In this document: piece by piece, positions 1 to 7,097 of the stretch
Position numbering within the stretch: the first letter of the stretch is position 1
How the letters are laid out: each line of letters opens with the position of its first letter
From: Bryobacterales bacterium
GTDB lineage: Bacteria > Acidobacteriota > Terriglobia > Bryobacterales > Bryobacteraceae
DNA length: 52,312 bases
Assembly: GCA_020847975.1 (NCBI GenBank)
Contig: JADLBD010000154.1
Span: 1-52,312 of the forward strand
Direction of reading: 5' to 3'
Position numbers and translations under genes: made by a program
Notes under the pieces: generated by a model
The model's input: the letters and a program-made list of their open reading frames with translations, nothing else
Databases searched by the model: none
Told to the model about the DNA's origin: nothing

Positions 1-65
1 ATGCCCGTGCTCATGAGAATCAACCACGTGACCCTCGGCTTGGTCAGCTCGATATAGTCCTTCAT
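1..65 (-). CDS. cyoE: Protoheme IX farnesyltransferase (heme O synthase), N-terminal fragment
   Basis: Only the first 21 codons and two bases lie in the window; the gene runs off the left edge. Read on the minus strand from the ATG at 65, the protein starts MKDYIELTKPRV followed by TWLILMSTG. The ELTKPRV motif followed by a hydrophobic stretch is the characteristic start of CtaB/CyoE, the membrane prenyltransferase that converts heme B to heme O for terminal oxidases. It lies 48 bases downstream of the lipoprotein gene in the same direction, so the two are probably co-transcribed. The assignment rests on a short but distinctive stretch. Confidence 0.8.
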   Translation of the reverse strand, partial: MKDYIELTKPRVTWLILMSTG

Positions 66-113
66 GATAGAAACTTACAAATGTAGTGAAAGGGATACCC
101 AGTCCTTTTCATT

Positions 114-890
114 CTACCCCTTGAACGTGAAGTCTGCTGTCTGCGCCTGCTTCGGCTCCACCTTCACCTTCATCTCCTGGGCGCCGTAACGTTCCTGCCA
201 TGCCTCGATCGTGTATTCACCCGGCGGCACGTTCTTCAAAGTGAACGTCCCGTCATCGCCCGTAACAGCGAAGTAGGGATGGGACAGAACCCCCACCCAC
301 GCCCGCATCCAGGGGTGCACATTGCACTTGAACAGTATGGGAGGCATCTCCTCTTTCGGAAACGTCTTCACCTTGACGTCGCCCTTGGGAGGCTGCGATT
401 CGTTCCACTCGCGGTTCACCCTCGGCAGCGGGTGGATGTTGTGGTTCGTCGTGTCGCTGTTGGAGATCTCGAGCGGCTGGTTCACCATCACCCCCACCAC
501 GTGCGGCACATAGATGCAGCCGGTCTGATCGAGCTTGACGGAGGCGGTGGGAGTGGGGTACTCGCCTTTGGGCAGCCCCTCCTTGATGTAGACCAGAACG
601 TTCTTGAGCGTGCCGTTGCCATTGAGCACCACGTCTTCCGCGTAGACCGGACCCTTGTGCATTCTGGCGCACGCCGGGGTGGCATCCATGCTGAGCACCT
701 TCGGCGTAGGCTTCTCGCCGGTAAACGCTACCTTCCCGGTAATCGAGCCCGCCGTGGCTGGATCCACGGGAGGAGCCGCCGCGGCCGGAGGCGCGGAACT
801 TTCCGCCTTCTTTGCTTCCGGCCCCCCGCCGCCACAGGAGGCGAGCAGGACTGTGACCGACAGCGTCACCCAAAACATTTCACGTTTCAT
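114..890 (-). CDS. Cupredoxin-like lipoprotein with C-terminal carboxypeptidase-regulatory-like domain
   Basis: 258 residues. The N-terminus is a lipoprotein signal with lipobox LLASC (Cys19), followed by an Ala/Pro-rich linker to about residue 45. Residues about 48-205 resemble a plastocyanin-like fold: HNIH at 150-153 and CNVHPWM (Cys189, His192, Met195) look like type 1 copper ligands. Residues about 206-258 look like a carboxypeptidase-regulatory-like beta-sandwich (GTFTLKNVPPGEYTIEAW). It is probably anchored in a membrane facing the periplasm and may bind copper. The gene is followed on the same strand by cyoE and is divergent from the HMA-domain gene, which suggests a link to respiratory copper or oxidase assembly. 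Copper binding is inferred from ligand pattern only. Confidence 0.8.
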   Translation of the reverse strand: MKREMFWVTLSVTVLLASCGGGGPEAKKAESSAPPAAAAPPVDPATAGSITGKVAFTGEKPTPKVLSMDATPACARMHKGPVYAEDVVLNGNGTLKNVLVYIKEGLPKGEYPTPTASVKLDQTGCIYVPHVVGVMVNQPLEISNSDTTNHNIHPLPRVNREWNESQPPKGDVKVKTFPKEEMPPILFKCNVHPWMRAWVGVLSHPYFAVTGDDGTFTLKNVPPGEYTIEAWQERYGAQEMKVKVEPKQAQTADFTFKG

Positions 891-971
891 TTGTTTGATA
901 GCCTCGACTACACGGATGGGGATGGAGAATCCGGAACAGAACCTTATAGGTTACCATCGAATCTAAGCGCC

Positions 972-1451
972 ATGCGATTTCTCTTCCCGCTTTTTCTCTG
1001 CCTCAGCCCTCTTCCCGCCGAATACCTCCGCATCGAGCAGAGCTTCGGAGCCATGAACTGCGCCTCCTGCGCCGAGTTCATCCAGAAGAAACTCGCCCGC
1101 AACCCCGGCGTCGAATCCGTCAATGTGGACCGCAAGAAGAACGTGGTGACCGTGGCCCTCAAGCCGGGCAACAAAGTCCGCCTGCGCCAGGTCCGCGACT
1201 TCGTCGAGCAGAGCGGCTTCAAGCCCAGTGAGGCCGAGGTTGTGGTGCTCGGAACCGCTTCGGTCGAACGCGGCATCACGACACTGAAGATCGCCGATTC
1301 GGAAGACTCCATCCGGCTGCGCGACCCGGACACCCGCATGCGGGAATACATCACCAAGAAAGTGGAGATTAAAGGCACGGTGGAAAGCGTCATGAGCCAG
1401 GGCTCGCGCATCGACATTCTGGAGGTGCGGGAAGCGAAGGTGGTCAAGTAG
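972..1451 (+). CDS. Secreted heavy-metal-associated (HMA) domain protein
   Basis: 159 residues from the ATG at 972; the longer upstream reading frame is ignored because this ATG is directly followed by a signal peptide (MRFLFPLFLCLSPLPAEY). Residues about 20-88 form an HMA domain with the metal-binding motif GAMNCASC (Cys30, Cys33), the pattern found in copper chaperones and P-type ATPase amino-terminal domains. Residues about 90-159 are not recognised; they contain TASVERGITTLKIAD and a charged C-terminus. It is transcribed away from the cupredoxin-like lipoprotein, with 81 bases between them. It probably handles copper in the periplasm; which metal it binds is inferred from family. Confidence 0.8.
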   Translation: MRFLFPLFLCLSPLPAEYLRIEQSFGAMNCASCAEFIQKKLARNPGVESVNVDRKKNVVTVALKPGNKVRLRQVRDFVEQSGFKPSEAEVVVLGTASVERGITTLKIADSEDSIRLRDPDTRMREYITKKVEIKGTVESVMSQGSRIDILEVREAKVVK

Positions 1452-1475
1452 CCCCGCAAGGGGTAGACTTGATCC

Positions 1476-2690
1476 ATGATTACCGGCAGACGTTCGTTTC
1501 TCACTGGCGGCAGCTTCGCGTGGCTCTCGCGCTGGCTGCCTTTTGGAGCGGCTCCCGCGGCAGCGGCCACTCGCGGCAAGAGCGTGTATGAGGAACTGGG
1601 CATCCGCCCGATCATCAACTTCCGCGGCACGCACACCACGATCGGCGCCTCGAAGGAATGGCCGGACTTGCACCCGGCAATGCAAGAGGCATCACGGCAT
1701 TTCGTCTCCCTCGAGGAGTTGCAGGACCGAGTCGGCGAGCGCCTCAGCCGCCTGATCGGAACGGAAGCGGCGATGGTCACCACCGGCACGGCCGGCGCCA
1801 TCTGCGTGGGCACGTGCGCCTGCGTCGCCGGAAGCGACCAGCAGGCCATCCGGCGCATTCCGGACACCACCGGTCTCAAGAACGAGGTGCTCTGTCTCAA
1901 GCTGCATCGCAACGGCTATGACCACGCCGTTCGCAACGTGGGCGTAAAAATGGTCGAGGTGGAGAACGCGGAACAACTGCGCGTGGCGGCCAACTCCCGC
2001 TCGGCGATGATGTACTTCCTCGGCGGCACCAGCGGCGACGCTTCGTGGCCGGAAACAATGAGCGTCGAGGCGTGCCTCAGGATCCTCAAGCCCCTCGGCA
2101 TCCCCGTGCTGGTGGATGCGGCCAACATGCTTCCCCCGTTCGACAACCTGCGCAAACTCGCCGCGGCCGGCGTCGACTTGATCGCCTGTAGCGGCGGCAA
2201 GCACATGCGCGGCCCGCAATGCTCCGGTCTGCTGGCCGGACGCAAAGACCTGGTCACCGCGGCCCGCCTGAACATGAGCCCGCACTCGGACAGCCTCGGC
2301 CGCCCGATGAAGGTCGGCCGCGAGGAGATCATCGGTCTGTGGCTCGCCGCCGAGAAATACTCGAAGCTCGACTTCGAAGCGCTCGACAAGGAGAACCTCC
2401 GTCAGGCCGAGTACATCAAGTCCACCCTCTCGCGCATCCCGGGCGTCAAGGCGGAGATCGTCTCCATCGACCGCACGCGCAAGGTCCGCCGCGTCGCCGT
2501 CACCTGGGACGAGAAGTCCCTGGGCATCACCGCCGCCGAATGCGAGAAGCAGCTATGGGACGGCACACCACGCATCGCCGTGTTGCGCAACCAACCGCAA
2601 GGGATCGAGTTCACCTGCTTCATGAACGACCCCGGCGACGAGAAGCCCGCCATGCGCAGGATGGAGGAGATCTTCACCCGGCGATCCTGA
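1476..2690 (+). CDS. Tat-exported SelA-like PLP-dependent enzyme
   Basis: 404 residues. The first about 32 residues are a twin-arginine signal (GRRSFLTGG, then a hydrophobic stretch ending in PAAAAT). The rest is a fold-type I PLP enzyme related to L-seryl-tRNA(Sec) selenium transferase and D-glucosaminate-6-phosphate ammonia-lyase. Asp214 in VLVDAAN and Lys242 in SGGKHMRGPQ are the expected cofactor-binding aspartate and Schiff-base lysine. There is no sign of a selenocysteine system nearby, so a true SelA role is unlikely; a lyase or aldolase acting on an amino acid or amino sugar is more probable. A second member with an export signal lies at 24621-26186. It starts 24 bases after the HMA gene, so co-transcription is possible. 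Confidence 0.82.
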   Translation: MITGRRSFLTGGSFAWLSRWLPFGAAPAAAATRGKSVYEELGIRPIINFRGTHTTIGASKEWPDLHPAMQEASRHFVSLEELQDRVGERLSRLIGTEAAMVTTGTAGAICVGTCACVAGSDQQAIRRIPDTTGLKNEVLCLKLHRNGYDHAVRNVGVKMVEVENAEQLRVAANSRSAMMYFLGGTSGDASWPETMSVEACLRILKPLGIPVLVDAANMLPPFDNLRKLAAAGVDLIACSGGKHMRGPQCSGLLAGRKDLVTAARLNMSPHSDSLGRPMKVGREEIIGLWLAAEKYSKLDFEALDKENLRQAEYIKSTLSRIPGVKAEIVSIDRTRKVRRVAVTWDEKSLGITAAECEKQLWDGTPRIAVLRNQPQGIEFTCFMNDPGDEKPAMRRMEEIFTRRS

Positions 2691-2811
2691 GACGTAAGCG
2701 TATTCTATGGATGCTGTTACTCACCGCCGTCCTGGCGCGATAAATGTAGTCGTCCTTGATCACCGTGCCCGGAGGCCAGATCTCACGGAGCCGGAATTCC
2801 GGTTGATCCAT
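2674..2811 (-). CDS. Possible small ORF, unrecognised
   Basis: A 45-residue reading frame starting MDQPEFRLREIWPPGTV. Its 3' end overlaps the end of the SelA-like gene in antisense by 17 bases. The N-terminal half reads like a real protein (FRLREIWPPGTVIKDDYIYRA), while the C-terminal part (SNSIHRIRLRLRIAG) is arginine-rich and looks like readthrough. It could be the remaining 5' end of a truncated gene. No family is recognised and no clear ribosome binding site was seen. Confidence 0.25.
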   Translation of the reverse strand: MDQPEFRLREIWPPGTVIKDDYIYRARTAVSNSIHRIRLRLRIAG

Positions 2812-2850
2812 GGCGATCAGCCTACCGGCAGATGTTGGGGGATGTCAAGG

Positions 2851-2878
2851 GTCGATCAAGGCTTGTCGATCAAGGCTC
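2851..2878. repeat. Two tandem copies of a 14-bp unit
   Basis: GTCGATCAAGGCTT at 2851-2864 is followed directly by GTCGATCAAGGCTC at 2865-2878, with one mismatch. A related GTCAAGG lies just before. The repeat sits immediately downstream of the RelE/ParE-type gene (stop at 2890, minus strand). No function is evident. Confidence 0.6.
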
Positions 2879-2889
2879 GATAAGCGCGA

Positions 2890-3153
2890 TCAACTCTCCA
2901 GCATTCGCATGTATTCTTCATCCGGGCCAATCCAGAACCAGATGAAGACATCCCCTTCACGTATGGCAAGAGCGCGGAAAGAGTTCGTGACACGGGCCGA
3001 CCAGAACATCCCAACGGGCTTCAATTGGAGAGAAGGGTGACGGGGATTCGCACTTAAGAGAGCAAACTGCTTGTCCGCACGGCGCTGAATGGCCTCAGGC
3101 AAAGCTAGATAGTGATTCCAGAATTCAGGAAGGGCTTTGAACCGAAAGATCAC
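2890..3153 (-). CDS. RelE/ParE-type toxin-like protein
   Basis: 87 residues. The sequence ends with VTNSFRALAIREGDVFIWFWIGPDEEYMRML; the pattern R-A-L-x-x-R-E-G-D followed by WFWIG and an EY near the C-terminus is typical of a widespread RelE/ParE-superfamily toxin group annotated in type II systems. Its ATG overlaps the stop of the upstream antitoxin-like gene by four bases (ATGA), the usual arrangement with antitoxin first. Toxicity and target (mRNA at the ribosome, or gyrase) cannot be told from sequence. An alternative is a plasmid-stabilisation-type protein of the same fold. Confidence 0.75.
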   Translation of the reverse strand: MIFRFKALPEFWNHYLALPEAIQRRADKQFALLSANPRHPSLQLKPVGMFWSARVTNSFRALAIREGDVFIWFWIGPDEEYMRMLES

Positions 3154-3404
3154 CCGTGGTTCTTCGACTCCTGTCGTTTCGCCTTGACCCCTGCCAAGCC
3201 CTCATCGAAAGGCCTGGCCTTGGCCTCCGCAACTTCCCGCTTGACTCTTTCTGCCCAAGCAGCGCCGCGTCCACCCGGAGAGAAATCTTTGACCATCTGA
3301 CTGTCCCACTCGTCGTAGTCGACTTCGTTGAGCCATTGAGCGAGAGAGTGACGCTCTTCCTTGGGCAACTCTGCAATTGCTTCCTTGATATCCTCGACCG
3401 TCAT
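3150..3404 (-). CDS. Antitoxin-like partner of the RelE/ParE-type protein
   Basis: 84 residues, acidic N-terminal half (MTVEDIKEAIAELPKEERHS) with predicted helices, then a charged C-terminus rich in Lys and Arg. The L-P-x-E-E-R-x-x-L-A-x-W-L pattern is common in small addiction-module proteins whose C-terminus wraps the toxin. It overlaps the downstream toxin start by four bases, so translation is probably coupled. No ribbon-helix-helix or other DNA-binding motif is obvious, so autorepression is uncertain. The call depends mainly on size, composition and neighbour. Confidence 0.65.
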   Translation of the reverse strand: MTVEDIKEAIAELPKEERHSLAQWLNEVDYDEWDSQMVKDFSPGGRGAAWAERVKREVAEAKARPFDEGLAGVKAKRQESKNHG

Positions 3405-3431
3405 ACAACTACTATAGCTTTGGTCGCGCGC

Positions 3432-5966
3432 TTACCGGTCATCATCATCCACATCGAGCGATAGCGGCGCAAACGCCGCCTGCCGCGCCGACGGGTACGG
3501 AACGTCCCACCCGCGGATGGATCCCCATAGAATCCGGTTCAGCCGCTCGGTGGGCACAGCATCCGGCACTTCCCATTTCATTCGCGCCGAATCGCGGGCG
3601 CCTTTGCGCGCGGCGCCGCGGAGCGCTGTGACCGCTGGATTGCGGTCCGTCAGCGGCTGCTTCGGCACGACAGCCTGATACGGCGTGGCATCGGCGGCGT
3701 CCGTGAAACTCGCGCGCATCTCCGTGGCGATCATGTCGAACAGCGAGAGCGTGGGCAGGCCCAGCATCAGTTCGATGGTCTTCAGGATGCTCTGGTGCGA
3801 ATAGAAGGTGGAGTCGATGTGGCCTCGCCTGACGTAGGGGCTCACGGCCAGCGCTACGGTGCGGTGGCCATCCACGTGGTCCACGCCGTTCTGCGCGTCG
3901 TCTTCCACCACGAAGATCGCCATCTTCTTCCAGAACGGGGTGTGGGTCAGAGCCTCCACCATCTGCCCCAGCGCCAGGTCGTTGTCCGCGACCATGGCCT
4001 TCGGGGTGGATGCGTTGGCAAGCGTGCCGTTGGTGTGGTTGCTCGGCAGTTGCACCATCACCAGGTTCGGCATCTTCCCTTCGGCTTCCCACTGCTTCAC
4101 ATCCTTGAGGAAGATCCGCGCGCGCACCACGTCGGGGATGGCTGTCGTATAGGCCGGATAGTTGCGCGCCAGGATGCGGTTCAGCGGCGCGATCGGCGCG
4201 GTGATGTTCCACTCGCTGGAGAACTCCTCGCCCTGCTGCCAGCGGGCCAGGTATTCATGCCGCTTCGGCTGCGCGACGCGTGTGATGCCCGCATATTCGC
4301 CGTAAACCTTCACCGTCTTCCCGCGGCTCAACGCGGCGTCCCACAGGAACCCGCTGTCCGAAATCGCCAGCGGATCCGACCCGTCGAAAGGGTAACTCCG
4401 GCCGGCATATCCAGGCCACATGGCGTAGGCGTTCTCATTGGCCTGGGTGATCCACTGGTGCCCATCCGCGCTGTTTCCGCCCGTCGCATAGAAATTGTCG
4501 AGCAGGACGAACTGCCCGGCAAGACGGTGCTGATTCGGAGTCACTTCTTCACCGAACATCACCAGGGACGGCTCGCCGTTGCCTTTCTTCATGTCTCCGA
4601 ACACCTGGTCGTACGTGCGGTTTTCCTTGATGATGAAGACGACATGTTCGATGAGCGAGGGCTCGCCGCTTCTGCGCGGCACCGCGGCCGGGGCGCGTTT
4701 CAGATCCGGCTTCGCGGGCGCCGCGCGAGGCGTGCCGGCCAGCGCAAGATGGTTGTTCTCCCCCACTGCCGTCGTGAGGCTCGCCAATTGCGCCTCATCC
4801 GGCAAGTCCACAACGTTCACCGCTCCCCGGTAGGCGTGGACAAAGCGTTTGTTCGGCGCGTCTCTCCATGCCGACCCCGCCCCGAGCAGAGCGCCGACCG
4901 CCAACCGCTTGCCGTCCCTGCTGAGCGCGAGGGAGTTCGGATACCACGCCGTTGGGATCATCCCCTCGATGGCGCCCGTCCGCGCGTCCATCGCCACCAC
5001 GGCATTGATGCCGCCGCAGGCGATCCACAGCCGTTTTCCATCCGGCTGGAGCACAATCGCAGTGGGCGCGATTCCGGATACCTTCTCTCGAAAGGGCCGG
5101 ACGGCATAGGTCGCCGCTACCCGCATCGCCTTGGTATCGACCACGTCAATCACATCGCGGTTGCTGCTGGCGACATAGAGCCGTTCCGCCTTCTCATCCC
5201 AGGCCATCGCGTTCGGGTGCGCATTCACCTTCAACGTATGCGTCACCGAGAGTTTGTCCACATCCACGCGCGCCACGGTTCCCGTGTTTGCAATTCCTCG
5301 AGGGTCCACCAGGACGCGGTCCGCGCGCGGGTCATAGCCCGCCGGCGCCGCGCGGTCCGCCGATCCCGCTACCGGCCCGCCCCAGTTGCTTACCCACGCC
5401 ACTGAGCCGCTATTGTTCAGTACGGCGGCAAACGGCGCGACGCCTGTTTTGACAGTGCCCAGCAGTTTGCCCGAGTCGCGTTCCACAAGAGCCACCTGGT
5501 TGTCATAGGTGAGCGGGACGGCGGCAACCTGGCCGGCAAGGGCGATGGCTCCGGCCAGAAACTTGCCGAGACTTGCCTGTAGGGTATGTTTGCTGGAAGT
5601 GAAAGCGCCGAACTCAACCGCTTTGGCGCCGCGAGTCACCGTGGCCGCCAGCGCGCGCCCGGAATGCTCGTCAAAGCGCAGGCTCTGCAATCCGGGAGTC
5701 CCGCCGAGGGGGATGGATGCCAGAACTCTGTTCTCGCGCCAGTCGATCCGCAACATATGGCTGGCGGTGGCCACCCACACTTCACCAGGATCGCCGCCGA
5801 AATCCACCGCATAGACCCGGCCTTCGAACACGGCGGGAACGCCCGCCGGCGTAATCGACTGGCGGGTCGTAATCACGCCGGGGTCGGTTACCTGCCTTAC
5901 TGGGCGGTCGGCGCTCTGCGCCCACAGCAAGCCGGTCCATGCCATCCACATCGCAACTGTTTTCAT
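3432..5966 (-). CDS. Secreted YncE-type beta-propeller / phosphoesterase fusion
   Basis: 844 residues from the ATG at 5966, chosen because MKTVAMWMAWTGLLWAQS is a clean signal peptide; an in-frame ATG six codons earlier is possible. Residues about 30-410 are repeated propeller blades (for example VDVVDTKAMRVAATY, YPNSLALSRDGKRLAVG). Residues about 440-780 match the bacterial phosphoesterase (phospholipase C/acid phosphatase) family: IIKENRTYDQVFG, SADGHQW and VEDDAQNGVDHVDGHRT carry the likely metal ligands and nucleophile region. It is expected to be periplasmic or secreted and to hydrolyse a phosphate ester. The substrate is unknown. This two-domain architecture is common in Acidobacteria and Planctomycetes. 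Confidence 0.88.
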   Translation of the reverse strand: MKTVAMWMAWTGLLWAQSADRPVRQVTDPGVITTRQSITPAGVPAVFEGRVYAVDFGGDPGEVWVATASHMLRIDWRENRVLASIPLGGTPGLQSLRFDEHSGRALAATVTRGAKAVEFGAFTSSKHTLQASLGKFLAGAIALAGQVAAVPLTYDNQVALVERDSGKLLGTVKTGVAPFAAVLNNSGSVAWVSNWGGPVAGSADRAAPAGYDPRADRVLVDPRGIANTGTVARVDVDKLSVTHTLKVNAHPNAMAWDEKAERLYVASSNRDVIDVVDTKAMRVAATYAVRPFREKVSGIAPTAIVLQPDGKRLWIACGGINAVVAMDARTGAIEGMIPTAWYPNSLALSRDGKRLAVGALLGAGSAWRDAPNKRFVHAYRGAVNVVDLPDEAQLASLTTAVGENNHLALAGTPRAAPAKPDLKRAPAAVPRRSGEPSLIEHVVFIIKENRTYDQVFGDMKKGNGEPSLVMFGEEVTPNQHRLAGQFVLLDNFYATGGNSADGHQWITQANENAYAMWPGYAGRSYPFDGSDPLAISDSGFLWDAALSRGKTVKVYGEYAGITRVAQPKRHEYLARWQQGEEFSSEWNITAPIAPLNRILARNYPAYTTAIPDVVRARIFLKDVKQWEAEGKMPNLVMVQLPSNHTNGTLANASTPKAMVADNDLALGQMVEALTHTPFWKKMAIFVVEDDAQNGVDHVDGHRTVALAVSPYVRRGHIDSTFYSHQSILKTIELMLGLPTLSLFDMIATEMRASFTDAADATPYQAVVPKQPLTDRNPAVTALRGAARKGARDSARMKWEVPDAVPTERLNRILWGSIRGWDVPYPSARQAAFAPLSLDVDDDDR

Positions 5967-6178
5967 GCCGGATACCACCACCACTATACCTATCCTGAAG
6001 CATCTTCAAAAAATCTCAGTGAATTTCCCGATACTTTTTCACTCACGTGGATTGTATGCTCATCGATATGTGGGATCTGTTCCTTCCTTCGCCCAGCTTC
6101 GACGGGGAAGCGCAGTGGAGGAGGGAACATCCCGCCCAAAGCCTGGCGTGCCGCGTAGGATGACGGCAGTGGTCTGCG

Positions 6179-6631
6179 TTAGCGCTTTCTCTTGCCAGCC
6201 GGCTTCGAGGCGTGTTGAATTCCCAAAGCTGCGAGCATTTCCCGCGACCCTGCTTCAAAGCTCTTGCGAAAGTCCACATTCTGGAAGGCCGAGAGAGTCC
6301 AGGATAACTTTTTCGCTTCGCAGGTCTTGTAAATTACCGGAAGAATTCTTCCCTTGTAGCGCTTCTCTTCCAATGCGAACATCAATTCCCGTTTCACCCA
6401 CTCGGACTCGACGGCCTGCGGAGAAAGGACCAGCAAGAACCAATCACACCGCTCGAGTGCGGCTCCGATCTCATCGTGCCATTCCTGGGCGCCGCGGATA
6501 TTGGCCTTGCTGAGAAACGACTTCACCTCGTGTTCCGCCAGCACACCCACGATCCGGTTGACGAATGCGATGTTCTTGCTGGAATGGGAGACAAACACCT
6601 CAGCCGGTACGGCGCGTCGCTTGCGGGACAT
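6179..6631 (-). CDS. TIR-domain protein (second of a tandem pair)
   Basis: 150 residues, almost entirely one TIR domain. Box 1 is EVFVSHSSKNIAFV (11-24); the RGAQEWHDEIGAALERCDWFLLVLS segment carries the central strands; SEWVKRELMFAL holds Trp78 and Glu82 in the W-x3-E arrangement where the NADase catalytic glutamate lies in SARM1 and many bacterial TIRs. The C-terminus is basic (KPAGKRKR). There is no attached receptor, STING or SIR2 domain. Its start lies 32 bases inside the end of the upstream TIR gene in a different frame, so translation is probably coupled. It may hydrolyse NAD+ or act in signalling; activity is inferred. Confidence 0.85.
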   Translation of the reverse strand: MSRKRRAVPAEVFVSHSSKNIAFVNRIVGVLAEHEVKSFLSKANIRGAQEWHDEIGAALERCDWFLLVLSPQAVESEWVKRELMFALEEKRYKGRILPVIYKTCEAKKLSWTLSAFQNVDFRKSFEAGSREMLAALGIQHASKPAGKRKR

Positions 6632-7040
6632 AGGCGGGTTTTCTTAGCAGGTCGAGAATCTGTTGGCTCGTGGTCACAGGGTCTTCGTAACGGATCTGAG
6701 GCAGAGACTCGAGGATCCACGGGGCAGCCTTGGTAGGCCGGAGGATGATCGGAATCAGGCGTCCACTGAGATGCTCCGCACCCAGAGCATAGGAGATTTC
6801 GAGTGACACCCATCTGGACTCCATCGCCTTGGGCGACAGGAATACTAACAGGGCCTTCGAAGATTCGAGGGCTGTCTGGATTTCCGAAGCGAACTCGGAA
6901 CCTGGCAGGAGATCCCGTTCCGGATCCCATACCTCCAATCCGGCGTTACGCAGTTGGGCAATGATCGGCTGCACAAGTTCCCGGTCCGCCGCCGCGTAGC
7001 TCAAGAAAACCTTGTTCGCCCGTTTCCGCATTTCTCTCAC
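6600..7040 (-). CDS. TIR-domain protein (first of a tandem pair)
   Basis: 146 residues, one TIR domain: KVFLSYAAADRELVQPI (10-26), a central EVWDPERDLLPGSEF, KALLVFLSP at 62-70, and SRWVSLEISYAL with Trp77 and Glu81 in W-x3-E spacing. The Ser-Tyr-Ala box 1 differs from the Ser-His-Ser of its neighbour, so the two are paralogues rather than a recent duplication. The start is 57 bases from the divergent sulfatase gene. No defence gene such as ThsA, a cyclase or an argonaute lies next to the pair. Possible roles are NAD+ cleavage in an antiphage response or protein-protein signalling. Confidence 0.85.
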   Translation of the reverse strand: MREMRKRANKVFLSYAAADRELVQPIIAQLRNAGLEVWDPERDLLPGSEFASEIQTALESSKALLVFLSPKAMESRWVSLEISYALGAEHLSGRLIPIILRPTKAAPWILESLPQIRYEDPVTTSQQILDLLRKPAYVPQATRRTG

Positions 7041-7097
7041 TCAGTCTAACGCAAGCCTCCCCATCCGGTTCCATCCTGTAGAATTCGAGATACAGCA

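Noticed and set aside
1476..2690. True selenocysteine synthase (SelA)
   Set aside because: An export signal and the absence of selB, selC or selD nearby argue against tRNA-Sec as substrate.
6056..6163. 35-residue plus-strand frame starting MLIDMWDLFLPSPS
   Set aside because: No family resemblance, no good ribosome binding site, and it ends just before the TIR gene; short frames of this length are expected by chance.
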